DNA from: Mycobacterium sp. SMC-2
GTDB lineage: Bacteria; Actinomycetota; Actinomycetes; Mycobacteriales; Mycobacteriaceae
Reading direction: 5' to 3'
Length of the DNA stretch: 64,000 nucleotides
Assembly (NCBI RefSeq): GCF_025263485.1
Contig: NZ_CP079863.1
Span: 1,426,001 to 1,490,000, forward strand
Shown here: piece by piece, positions 53,211-61,312 of the stretch
Layout: each line of letters begins with the position of its first letter
Position numbering within the stretch: position 1 is the first letter of the stretch
Program-made: the position numbers and the translations under genes
The notes under the pieces: generated by a model
Databases searched by the model: none
Seen by the model: the letters and a program-made list of their open reading frames with translations, nothing else
Told to the model about the DNA's origin: nothing

Positions 53211-54563
53211 TCACCAGTTGGTGACCATGACGGTGTTCACCAGCAGGGCGCCGGCGGCGTTGAGTGCCAGCCACATTCGGTGCGACCGGACGGGCAGCAG
53301 CGCGGGCGCCGCGGTGAGCCAGATCGTGAAGGGCAGCCAGATCCGCTCCACCTCGGCCTTGCTGAGCATGCTCAGATCCGCGCAGGCGATGGCGGCCAGC
53401 ACGGCCAGCAGCACCAGGTGGAACCCGGAGCGGCGACGGATGGCCGCCGCATCGAACACCCGGCTGACGCCGGCGACGCTGCCCAACCCGATCGCGCAGA
53501 CGACCGACGCCAGGTTGGCCCAGCTCCAGTACTGAAACGGGCGGTCCTTGGCTATGCCCTGCCAATAGCGTTGCTGCACAAGGTTATAGCCGTCGAACCA
53601 ATAGAACCCGGCGACCGCGAAGGTGGACGCCACCGCGACCGCGGCCAGCGTCGCCGGGCCCAGCGCCCGCAGCACCGCGCGCCAGTCGGTGGCCGACACC
53701 AGCACCGCCAGCGCCGGAAGGCCCATCAACATCAGCCCGTAGTTACAGAACACGCCCCAGCCCAGCAGCAGGCCCGCGGCGCCGGCGGTCAAGGCGGGAA
53801 ACCGGACCGGCCGGTGCACCGCCACGGCCAACAGCGCGATGCCCCACGCCGCCACCCCGGCGAAGTAGCCGTCGGCGGAGACCGCGACCCAGATCGCCGT
53901 CGGCGCCACGGCCACGAACGGCGCGGCGCGCCGCGCGGTCTGCTCGTCGGCCAGCGCGCGGACGGCGACCAGCACCGCGGCCGCCGCGCTGGATCCGGCC
54001 AGCAGGCACAGCAGCCCGGCCCAGGCGCCCCCGTGCAGGCCGATTCGGTCCAGCCAGACGAACGTCAGCAGCGCCCCGGGTGGGTGCCCGGAGACGTGCG
54101 TGGTCCACGAGTTCGGTTGGTAGTCGACGATCCGGCTCGCGAACGTGCGCACCGTGGCCCCGATGTCGGTGATGCCCGGCACCTCTGACAGGTACTCGTC
54201 GCGGGTGGTCAGCCGGCCGGCGAAGCCGCGTTGCCAGCCGTCGATCATCGCCAGGGCGAAGGCCCACCCGCAGGCGGTGGCCCAAGTGCCCAGTGTCAGA
54301 GCGCGCCACGAAATCCGTTGCGCCAGAATTGGTCCCCACGCCACTGCGGCCACCGCGATGGCGATCGCCGGCCCGGTGCCCCAGCTGGCGTGGATTTCCC
54401 AGGCGCCGAAAATCGGTGCCGCCCCGGCGTGCGTGCCGAACCGCTCCTGGCCGACGTCCGTCCGCGGCCGCACGCCCCAGTGCAACCGCGGCAGCACGAA
54501 CGCCGCACCCACCAGCACCACCCCGACCGCGACGGCCGATAACTCCCGACGTGCCACCCTCAC
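53211..54563 (-). CDS. Polytopic membrane protein (Rv0541c-like), GT-C-like
   Basis: 450 aa with about eleven transmembrane helices. A loop with HVSGHPPGALLTFVWLDRIG recalls the PPG motif of GT-C glycosyltransferases that use lipid-linked sugars. Together with the two glycosyltransferases facing it, an envelope glycan role is plausible, but no activity is known to me. It is convergent with Rv0540-like gene and upstream of nothing on the same strand except menE (11-nt gap). Confidence 0.85.
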   Translation of the reverse strand: MRVARRELSAVAVGVVLVGAAFVLPRLHWGVRPRTDVGQERFGTHAGAAPIFGAWEIHASWGTGPAIAIAVAAVAWGPILAQRISWRALTLGTWATACGWAFALAMIDGWQRGFAGRLTTRDEYLSEVPGITDIGATVRTFASRIVDYQPNSWTTHVSGHPPGALLTFVWLDRIGLHGGAWAGLLCLLAGSSAAAAVLVAVRALADEQTARRAAPFVAVAPTAIWVAVSADGYFAGVAAWGIALLAVAVHRPVRFPALTAGAAGLLLGWGVFCNYGLMLMGLPALAVLVSATDWRAVLRALGPATLAAVAVASTFAVAGFYWFDGYNLVQQRYWQGIAKDRPFQYWSWANLASVVCAIGLGSVAGVSRVFDAAAIRRRSGFHLVLLAVLAAIACADLSMLSKAEVERIWLPFTIWLTAAPALLPVRSHRMWLALNAAGALLVNTVMVTNW

Positions 54564-54574
54564 GGTGGACCAGC

Positions 54575-55675
54575 CTATTGACCGGCCGAACCGGCGAAGC
54601 GGCGCACCAACGCCGCCCGGTCGACCTTGCCGATGCCGCGCCGCGGCAGAGCGCCAACGACGTGCAGCTCGCGCGGCGCCGCGGTGGCGTCCAGGGTGCG
54701 GGTCACGTGGGCGCGCAGCGCGTCCAGCGTCGGCGCCGGCCGGCCCTCGGCGACCACGATCGCGGCGACCACCCGCTGACCCAGCCGGTCGTCGGGGAGG
54801 CCGAAGACGGCGCAGTCCGCGACGGCGGGATGGGTGCCCAGCGCGGCCTCGACCAGCTGCGGCAGCACGGTCAACCCGCCGGTGCCGATCGCATCGTCGG
54901 CGCGCCCCAGCACGGTCAGCACGCCCGCGTCGTCGACAACGCCGAGATCGTCGGTGCGGAACCAGCCCGGCTCGGCGAACGGGTCGGGATCCACCGGGTT
55001 GCGGTAGCCCTTGGCCAGGGTCGCGCCGCCGAGGACGACGCGCCCGTCGGCCGCCACCCGGACCAGGACGCCGTCCAGCGGCACGCCGTCGTACACGCAG
55101 CCGCCCGCGGTTTCACTCATCCCGTAGGTGCGGACGACCGCGATGCCGGCCGCAGCCGCGGCGGCGAGGACGACCTGCGGGGCCGGGCCGCCGCCGAGCA
55201 GCACGGCGTCCAGTTCGGCCAGCGCGGCCGCGGCGGCGGGATCGGTGAGCGCCTTGGCCAGCTGCGCGGCGACCAGCGACGTGTACCGCCGTCCGGATCC
55301 CAATCGCCTTATCGCGCTGGGCAATTCGGCGACATCGAAGCCTCCCGAAACGTCCAGCTCGACGGGCACCGACCCGGCGAGCGCGCTGCGCACCAGCACC
55401 TGCAGCCCCGCGATGTGATACGGCGGCAGCGCCAGCAGCCAACTGCCCGGGCCGCCGAGGCGGTCGTGGGTGGCCGCCGCGCTGGACGTCAGCGCGGCCG
55501 CGGTCAGCAGGGCCCCCTTGGGCGCACCCGTGGTTCCCGACGTCGTCGCCACCAGGGCCACGTCGTCGTCGATGTCTTCCCCGACCCGCAGGGCCGCCCC
55601 CAGCGCGTCCGCGGACGGCGCCAGCGCGACCAGCGCCGAGTCGCGGCCATCCAGCACCCGTTCCAGGGCCGGCAA
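54575..55675 (-). CDS. menE: O-succinylbenzoate-CoA ligase
   Basis: 366 aa from TTG 55675. AMP-forming ligase of menaquinone synthesis, short for the family as in other mycobacteria. P-loop ATTSGTTGAPKGALLTA (about 44-60), motif with YGMSETAGGCVYDG, GWFRTDDLGVVDD and the C-terminal GKVDRAAL catalytic Lys (KVDR). No ATG or GTG lies upstream in frame before an overlap with the next gene. CTG 55720 is possible and would add 15 residues (LRALTVPPGSAVSSL). Confidence 0.9.
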   Translation of the reverse strand: MPALERVLDGRDSALVALAPSADALGAALRVGEDIDDDVALVATTSGTTGAPKGALLTAAALTSSAAATHDRLGGPGSWLLALPPYHIAGLQVLVRSALAGSVPVELDVSGGFDVAELPSAIRRLGSGRRYTSLVAAQLAKALTDPAAAAALAELDAVLLGGGPAPQVVLAAAAAAGIAVVRTYGMSETAGGCVYDGVPLDGVLVRVAADGRVVLGGATLAKGYRNPVDPDPFAEPGWFRTDDLGVVDDAGVLTVLGRADDAIGTGGLTVLPQLVEAALGTHPAVADCAVFGLPDDRLGQRVVAAIVVAEGRPAPTLDALRAHVTRTLDATAAPRELHVVGALPRRGIGKVDRAALVRRFAGSAGQ

Positions 55676-55725
55676 CAGCGACGAGACGGCCGATCCCGGC
55701 GGGACGGTGAGTGCGCGCAGTACGG

Positions 55726-56028
55726 CTATGCGGGGTCCCCGACCTCGTCCGCGTCGTCGAACGGCCAGCCCTGGGCCGCCAACCGCACCCGCACCCGCTC
55801 GATGTCGGCCGGCGCGGGCAGCTCGTCGGTGATCTGCGTGATCAGCACCCCGATGTCGACGTCGTCGAACTCACCGCGCCGGATCAGCTCGGAGGCCACG
55901 TCTTTGACCTCGTCGTTGGACAGCCTGCGGACCAGCAGCGCGAGCACCGGGAAGGTGTCCGTCGCCGGGACGCCTTCCGGGTATCCCGCGCGCAGCCACG
56001 AGACGATGGAACTGAGAAATCCGTTCAC
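55726..56028 (-). CDS. DUF3349 family protein (Rv0543c-like)
   Basis: 100 aa helical domain: MNGFLSSIVSWLRAGYPEGV, LALLVRRLSNDEVKDVASEL, then RRGEFDDVDIGVLITQITDE. No cofactor motif. The DUF3349 family is mycobacterial and of unknown function. GTG 56028 is the start. It is in a row of minus-strand genes from pitA to menE. Confidence 0.85.
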   Translation of the reverse strand: MNGFLSSIVSWLRAGYPEGVPATDTFPVLALLVRRLSNDEVKDVASELIRRGEFDDVDIGVLITQITDELPAPADIERVRVRLAAQGWPFDDADEVGDPA

Positions 56029-56084
56029 GCTGGTACAGCTCCCCCCGGTGTCCGGCTCGGTAACGCGGTGGGCATCAGTCGATG

Positions 56085-56384
56085 CTACTTGGGTTTGGCC
56101 CCAAGGAAGGCGGTGCCGGTGTGATGGGCGATGAAGTCCCGGGAGATGTACAACAGGGCGAAGGCGATCACCACGAGCACCACCGCATAGATCGCCCAGG
56201 CGAGTGCCAGCAGCACCGGGTTCTTCTGTCCCGAACCGCCGTCGGTGCCGGCCTGTCCGGCACCCACCGCGTGGAATCGCAGCCCCAGGGCGAACAGCCC
56301 CGGCAATGCGGCTCCGGCCAGCATGGCGAAGAGCAGGATCTTCAAGGAGGCCTGGTAGTTGAACCAGTCGCTGAAGTGACTCAT
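56085..56384 (-). CDS. Two-helix membrane protein linked to PitA (Rv0544c-like)
   Basis: 99 aa with hydrophobic helices at about 14-36 (LKILLFAMLAGAALPGLFAL) and 58-80 (LLALAWAIYAVVLVVIAFAL). Its ATG (56384) overlaps the pitA stop, so it is coupled to the transporter. It may be an accessory subunit of PitA, which is inference from coupling. Confidence 0.85.
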   Translation of the reverse strand: MSHFSDWFNYQASLKILLFAMLAGAALPGLFALGLRFHAVGAGQAGTDGGSGQKNPVLLALAWAIYAVVLVVIAFALLYISRDFIAHHTGTAFLGAKPK

Positions 56385-57622
56385 CAGGCGTTCGCCTTCA
56401 TCGTGGGGTCGTCGGAGTCGAACCGGGGCGGCGCGGTGTTGACCGTGGGGCCGGCGTCCGAGGGCGGCCGCTGTCTGTCGGGACCTTCGAGTCCGGCGGT
56501 CAGGCTGCCTTCCCATTCGGCGTTGACGTTGTTGTGGTCCACCTTGACCCTGCGCGACCGGATGTAGATGGCGGCCGAGACCGCGATCAGCAGCGCGAAG
56601 CCGACGATGGCGCCCGGGTACCCGCCGATCAGGTGCACGATCCAGTAGGTGACGGCGCCGACCAGCCCGGCCAGCGGCAGCGTCACCAGCCAGGCGACGC
56701 CCATCCGGCCGGCGACGCCCCAGCGGACCTCGCCCCCCGGCTTGCCCAGCCCGCTGCCGAGCACCGAGCCCGTGCAGACCTGGGTGGTGGACAGCGCGTA
56801 GCCGAAGTGGGCGGACAGCAAAATCACCGCCGCCGAGGACGACTCGGCCGCCATGCCCTGTGGCGACTGGATCTCGACCAGCCCCTTGCCCAGGGTGCGG
56901 ATGATGCGCCAGCCGCCCAGATACGTGCCCAGCGCCATCGACAGCGCGCAGCCGACGATGACCCACAGCGGCGGCATGGAGGCGTCCTTGCTGACCGAGC
57001 CGTAGGACATCAGCGCCAGGAAGATGATGCCCATCGTCTTCTGGGCGTCGTTGGTGCCGTGCGCCAGCGAGACCAGCGACGCCGAGCCCCACTGGCCATA
57101 CCGGAATCCGGCCTCGGTGCGCTTGGTCGGGATGCCGCGGGTGATCCGGTAGACCAGCCAGGTCGCCACGGCCCCGACCGCAATGGCCAGGATCGCCGAA
57201 ATGACGGCCGGGATGATCGCCTTCGACACCACGCCCTTCCAAATCACCCCGTGCGCGCCGACGGCCGCGATGGTGGCGCCCACGATGCCGCCGATCAAGG
57301 CGTGTGAGGAACTCGAGGGGATGCCGAGGAGCCAGGTCAGCAGGTTCCACACGATGCCGCCGACCAGGCCGGCGAAAACCAGCTCCAGCGTCACGATGTG
57401 CCCGTCGATCAGGCCCTTGGCGATCGTGGCGGCGACCGCGGTGGACATGAACGCGCCGATCAGATTCAGCACCGCGGACAGGGCGACCGCCGCCTTGGGC
57501 TTGAGCGCGCCGCTGGCGATGGAGGTCGCCATCGCGTTGCCGGTGTCATGGAATCCGTTGGTGAAATCGAAGGCCAGTGCCGTGATTACGACAATGATCA
57601 GAAGGAACAATTGGATGTTCAC
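56384..57622 (-). CDS. pitA: Low-affinity inorganic phosphate transporter PitA
   Basis: 412 aa, about ten transmembrane helices with the internal duplication of PiT transporters. Signatures are FDFTNGFHDTGNAMATSIAS near the N-terminus and LAHGTNDAQKTMGIIFLALM in the second half. It imports metal phosphate driven by protons. It lies 55 kb from senX3-regX3 in this window. ATG 57622 is the only good start; the 115 bp upstream to the next gene look like a promoter region. Confidence 0.93.
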   Translation of the reverse strand: MNIQLFLLIIVVITALAFDFTNGFHDTGNAMATSIASGALKPKAAVALSAVLNLIGAFMSTAVAATIAKGLIDGHIVTLELVFAGLVGGIVWNLLTWLLGIPSSSSHALIGGIVGATIAAVGAHGVIWKGVVSKAIIPAVISAILAIAVGAVATWLVYRITRGIPTKRTEAGFRYGQWGSASLVSLAHGTNDAQKTMGIIFLALMSYGSVSKDASMPPLWVIVGCALSMALGTYLGGWRIIRTLGKGLVEIQSPQGMAAESSSAAVILLSAHFGYALSTTQVCTGSVLGSGLGKPGGEVRWGVAGRMGVAWLVTLPLAGLVGAVTYWIVHLIGGYPGAIVGFALLIAVSAAIYIRSRRVKVDHNNVNAEWEGSLTAGLEGPDRQRPPSDAGPTVNTAPPRFDSDDPTMKANA

Positions 57623-57737
57623 AGCGCCCGATTCTGGTGGTAGGGGGATTCCATTGTCGAATGCAGCAAGACCCGAATCGCGGATGTACTAAGACTCGTC
57701 GCCAGATGTTACCTCTCAGTTAACCGGACTTTGTCTC

Positions 57738-58127
57738 TCATTCACCCCGGGTGTCGCGGCGCAGCGGGTGGCCCGGCGGGATCTGAACGAAGATCAGCGT
57801 GATGCCGTCCGGGTCCGTCACGTGCATCTCGAATAGGCCCCACGGTTCTTGGCGCGCCTCGCGGGCGATCGCCACGCCGCGGCCTTGCAGCTCGGCCTGG
57901 GTCGCCTCGATGTCGCGGACCTGCAGCCACAGCGCGCCGGGAAAGGGACCCCGGGAGTGGTCCGGTGAGCCGTAGCCCGCCAGCTCCAGCAACGACTGAC
58001 CGGCGAAAAACACTGTGCCGCCGGGGTATTCGCGGGCTATCGCGAGCCCGATCAGGTCGCGGTAGAAGGTCAACGACTGCTGATAGTCCGCCGGCCGGAG
58101 CAGCATCCGGCTGGCCAGGATCTCCAC
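57738..58127 (-). CDS. Glyoxalase/bleomycin-resistance (VOC) protein (Rv0546c-like)
   Basis: 129 aa with two betaalphabetabetabeta units: LLRPADYQQSLTFYRDLIGL and LFEMHVTDPDGITLIFVQIP, plus EARQEPWG. Metal ligands of the VOC fold are likely His/Glu in these strands. The reaction is unknown. GTG 58127 is the start. Confidence 0.85.
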   Translation of the reverse strand: MEILASRMLLRPADYQQSLTFYRDLIGLAIAREYPGGTVFFAGQSLLELAGYGSPDHSRGPFPGALWLQVRDIEATQAELQGRGVAIAREARQEPWGLFEMHVTDPDGITLIFVQIPPGHPLRRDTRGE

Positions 58128-58154
58128 GACCTCGTGTCTATCACATGCGCCGAT

Positions 58155-59051
58155 TCAGCCACCGTCTTCGCGGTTGGGCTGGATGCGTTGCCGCTGCATG
58201 AGCGCGTTGACGAAGCGGGGCCCGAAGGTGTCCAGCGCCTTGGCGGCGATCGCCATCCGCGGCGCGATGCGCACCGGCCGGGTGCGGGCCGCGGTCAGCA
58301 TCCATTCGGCGGCCTCTTCCGACGTGAGCGCCGGCATGCCCTCGTAGGCCTTGGTCGGCGCGATCATCGGGGTGGCCACCAGCGGGTAGTAGAGCGTCGT
58401 CGAATGCACGCCCCGGTTTCCCCACTCGGTCTCCACGACGCGGCTCACCGCCGACAGCGCCGCCTTGGATGCGTTGTAGACCGCGAACAGCGGTGACGCC
58501 TCGGACAGCACCCCCCACGTGGAGACGTTGATGATGTGGCCGTCGCCGCGCTCGAGCATCCCGGGCGCGAGCCCGCGGATCAGCCGCAGCGGCGCGTAGT
58601 AGTTGAGCACGATGGTGCGCTCGACGTCGTGCCAGCGCTGCAGCGACTCGGCCAGCGGCCGGCGGATGGACCGGCCGGCGTTGTTGATCAGGATGTCCAC
58701 GCCGCCGAGGCGCTTTTCGACGTCGGCGACCAGCGCGTCGATGGCCTCCATGTCGGAGACGTCGCACGGCATGGCGAGGGCGGTGCCGCCCGCCGTGGTG
58801 ATCCGTTCCGCGAGCGCGTCGAGCAGTTCCTGTCGCCGGGCGACGACGACCACCGTCGCGCCCTCGCGGGCCAGCAGTTCGGCCGCGGCCTCGCCGATGC
58901 CCGAGGACGCCCCGGTGAGCAGGATGCGCTTGCCGTCGAGGTCGACCGGCTTGATGGCGGGCCGGTTGACCAGTATTTGCGGCGACGCGGGCGGTCGCAT
59001 GGTCGCCAGCACGAGCTGGTCTTTGAACCTGCCAAGCGGACTCTTGCTCAC
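58155..59051 (-). CDS. Short-chain dehydrogenase/reductase (Rv0547c-like)
   Basis: 298 aa classical SDR. NAD(P) motif ILLTGASSGIGEAAAELLAR (about 44-63), NNAGRS, Ser of the triad in INVSTWGVLSEAS, and YNASKAALSAVS with YxxxK. Substrate unknown. GTG 59051 has TAGACT 7 nt upstream on the minus strand (leaderless). Divergent from the next gene. Confidence 0.88.
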   Translation of the reverse strand: MSKSPLGRFKDQLVLATMRPPASPQILVNRPAIKPVDLDGKRILLTGASSGIGEAAAELLAREGATVVVVARRQELLDALAERITTAGGTALAMPCDVSDMEAIDALVADVEKRLGGVDILINNAGRSIRRPLAESLQRWHDVERTIVLNYYAPLRLIRGLAPGMLERGDGHIINVSTWGVLSEASPLFAVYNASKAALSAVSRVVETEWGNRGVHSTTLYYPLVATPMIAPTKAYEGMPALTSEEAAEWMLTAARTRPVRIAPRMAIAAKALDTFGPRFVNALMQRQRIQPNREDGG

Positions 59052-59058
59052 CGTGGCG

Positions 59059-59064
59059 AGTCTA
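59059..59064 (-). promoter_or_regulatory. -10 hexamer of the SDR gene, leaderless type
   Basis: Minus-strand TAGACT ends 7 nt before GTG 59051. Confidence 0.5.
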
Positions 59065-59133
59065 GGCAGAGCGGGTCACCGACGCGGATTTCGGGCGTAC
59101 CGTTAGCCCACCACCTCACGATTGGGGCTTCTG

Positions 59134-59832
59134 ATGGGACTGGCCAGCGGTGTCCACCACTTAGCGATCTCGACCGCAAATATGAAGGCGCAGCTGACTT
59201 TCTTCACCGACGTGCTCGGAGCCGAGCTGAAGGCCCTCTACTGGATGCACGGCGTCACGGGCGCCAAGCACGCGTTCGTCAAGCTCAACGACAGTTGCTA
59301 CATCGCCTTCGTGCACATGCCGGCGATCGAGGACATCCCGACCGAGCTCGGCGCGACCCACGCCGGTAACCCCGCGGGTGCGTGCGCGCCGGGGACCATG
59401 CAGCACGTCGCCTTCAACGTCGACACCCTCGAGGACCTGTTGGCCCTGAGGGACCGCATCCGAAGCCGCGGCGTCAACGTGTTCGGCCCGCTCGATCACG
59501 GTATGTGCCAGTCGATTTACTTCGCCGGACCCGAGTGCCTGTCGCTAGAGATCGCCACGTCCGCCGCGCCGATCGACGACCGGGCGTGGATCGATCCCGA
59601 AGTCGTCGCCCTGTGCGGCATCGACGACGACGAGCTGGGCGCCATGCGCGCGCCGGCGCGCTACCGGGACGAGGGCGGGCGGGTGCCGAACCCGCCCATC
59701 GACCGGTCCAAGCCGCACATGGTCATGGCGAACTACGAAACGCTCATGTCGATGCCCGACGACGAGGTCACCCGCGCCATGTCGGAGCCCGACCCACCGG
59801 TGCGCGTGGACGAGCTGCAAACCGCCCCCTGA
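59134..59832 (+). CDS. VOC-family protein, catechol dioxygenase-like
   Basis: 232 aa. Two VOC units: VHHLAISTANMKAQLTFFTD (metal His) and MQHVAFNVDTLEDLLALRDR, with Glu in ECLSLEIATS as third ligand, the 2-His-1-Glu pattern of extradiol dioxygenase-like enzymes. The C-terminal 60 residues (KPHMVMANYETLMSMPDDEV) extend past the fold. ATG 59134 starts it. I do not recall it at this site in M. tuberculosis, so it seems an extra gene between the SDR and menB. Substrate unknown. Confidence 0.8.
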   Translation: MGLASGVHHLAISTANMKAQLTFFTDVLGAELKALYWMHGVTGAKHAFVKLNDSCYIAFVHMPAIEDIPTELGATHAGNPAGACAPGTMQHVAFNVDTLEDLLALRDRIRSRGVNVFGPLDHGMCQSIYFAGPECLSLEIATSAAPIDDRAWIDPEVVALCGIDDDELGAMRAPARYRDEGGRVPNPPIDRSKPHMVMANYETLMSMPDDEVTRAMSEPDPPVRVDELQTAP

Positions 59833-59838
59833 ATCGGC

Positions 59839-60741
59839 CTAGAAATACCGCGGGAACCGGCTCCAGTCCGGCGGCCGCTTCTCCAGGAAGGCGTCGCGGC
59901 CCTCGACGGCCTCGTCGGTCATGTACGCCAGTCGGGTGGCCTCGCCCGCAAACAGCTGTTGACCCACCAACCCGTCGTCGAGCAGGTTGAACGCGAACTT
60001 CAGCATGCGTTGCGCCTGAGGGGATTTGGCGTTGATCTCGGCGGCCCACTCGATGCCGGCCTGCTCCAGGCCGGCGTGGTCGACGACGGCGTTGACCGCG
60101 CCCATCCGGTGCATCTGTTCGGCGGTGTACGCGCGGCCCAAAAAGAAGATCTCGCGGGCGAACTTCTGTCCCACCTGGCGGGCCAGATACGCGCTGCCGT
60201 AGCCGCCGTCGAAGCTGCCGACGTCGGCGTCGGTCTGCTTGAATCGGGCGTGCTCACGGCTGGCCAGGGTGAGGTCGCAGACCACGTGCAGGCTGTGCCC
60301 GCCCCCGGCCGCCCACCCGTTGACCAGGCAGATGACCACCTTGGGCATGAACCGGATCAGCCGCTGCACCTCGAGGATGTGCAACCGGCCGGCGCGGGCG
60401 GTGTCGACGGTGTCGGCGGTCTGGCCGCTCGCGTACTGGTAGCCGCTGCGCCCGCGGATGCGTTGGTCGCCGCCGGAGCAGAACGCCCAGCCGCCGTCCT
60501 TGGGCGACGGGCCGTTGCCGGTCAGCAGCACCACGCCGACGTCGGGGGACATCCGGGCGTGGTCGAGCACGCGGTAGAGCTCGTCGACGGTGTGCGGGCG
60601 AAAGGCGTTGCGCACCTCGGGCCGGTCGAACGCCACCCGCACCGTCGCGTCGCTGACGTGGCGGTGGTAGGTGATGTCGGTCAGGCCGTCGAACCCGTCC
60701 ACGGGCCGCCAGGCCTGCGCGTCGAATGGATTGTCAGTCAA
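59839..60741 (-). CDS. menB: 1,4-dihydroxy-2-naphthoyl-CoA synthase
   Basis: 300 aa crotonase-fold enzyme closing the second ring of menaquinone. GGWAFCSGGDQRIRGRSGYQ is the oxyanion and substrate region, KVVICLVNGWAAGGGHSLHV and TDADVGSFDGGYGSAYLARQ are typical, and the C-terminus ends SRFPRYF as in orthologues. TTG 60741 is used because upstream in-frame codons run into the Ddn-type gene's end; AGGAG lies 10 nt before it. Confidence 0.95.
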   Translation of the reverse strand: MTDNPFDAQAWRPVDGFDGLTDITYHRHVSDATVRVAFDRPEVRNAFRPHTVDELYRVLDHARMSPDVGVVLLTGNGPSPKDGGWAFCSGGDQRIRGRSGYQYASGQTADTVDTARAGRLHILEVQRLIRFMPKVVICLVNGWAAGGGHSLHVVCDLTLASREHARFKQTDADVGSFDGGYGSAYLARQVGQKFAREIFFLGRAYTAEQMHRMGAVNAVVDHAGLEQAGIEWAAEINAKSPQAQRMLKFAFNLLDDGLVGQQLFAGEATRLAYMTDEAVEGRDAFLEKRPPDWSRFPRYF

Positions 60742-60754
60742 GGCTTTCGAACTC

Positions 60755-61210
60755 CTATACCGGGTCCAGGCGGAACACGGCGCAACGGCCGGCCAGGGCC
60801 TCGAACTCCTCGGGGCGGCCCTGGGTGACGAGTCCGGCCCGCTTCATGAAGCCGACGCCCGTCGGCACCTCGGTCGGGAAGAGCCGCAGGATGGGCCGCG
60901 CGTCCTCGGGGGACAGCTCGGCCATCCGCACCTTGTGGACGTGACGGCCGCGCGCGATCGTCGCCGCACCCGCGGCCCGCGCGTTGGCCACCCAGTCGGC
61001 GCCCGGGAAGCCCGCGACGACGTACTGCCGGCCGTCGACCGTCATCGGGGTCACCGGTGTCGAGCGCGGCGCACCGGACTTGCGGCCGGCCACCGTCAAC
61101 ACGACGGGGCTCTCGCCGCCGAAACTCATTCCCAGCCGTGACATTCCGATGAAGACCTTGTTTGCCGGCTTCAGCCACCACGGCGGCTTGACCGATTTGC
61201 CGCTTCCCAT
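60755..61210 (-). CDS. Ddn-family deazaflavin-dependent nitroreductase
   Basis: 151 aa split beta-barrel F420-binding protein. VVLTVAGRKSGAPRSTPVTP carries the GR-SG--R-TPV phosphate/F420 motif, then YVVAGFPGADWVANARAAGA and the FALAGRCAVFRLDPV-like end (EALAGRCAVFRL). It probably reduces quinones or nitro compounds with F420H2. In M. tuberculosis vapBC3 occupies this slot. It precedes menB by 13 nt, suggesting a menaquinone-linked role, which is inference. Confidence 0.88.
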   Translation of the reverse strand: MGSGKSVKPPWWLKPANKVFIGMSRLGMSFGGESPVVLTVAGRKSGAPRSTPVTPMTVDGRQYVVAGFPGADWVANARAAGAATIARGRHVHKVRMAELSPEDARPILRLFPTEVPTGVGFMKRAGLVTQGRPEEFEALAGRCAVFRLDPV

Positions 61211-61248
61211 AGCCAGCGACGTTACCCCGCGACCACTTAGGCGCCCGA

Positions 61249-61299
61249 CGCCCGGCTGGCCGGGCGCTGGGCTTCGAGCGCCCGCACAGCCGGGCGCTC
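61249..61299. terminator. Double hairpin after fadD8
   Basis: Stem 1 CGCCCGGC/GCCGGGCG (61249-61266) and stem 2 GAGCGCCCG/CGGGCGCTC (61276-61299) are both perfect. They lie 13 nt past the fadD8 stop on the minus strand and ahead of the Ddn gene, so they likely reduce read-through. Confidence 0.6.
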
Positions 61300-61312
61300 G
61301 GCACCAGAGGAC

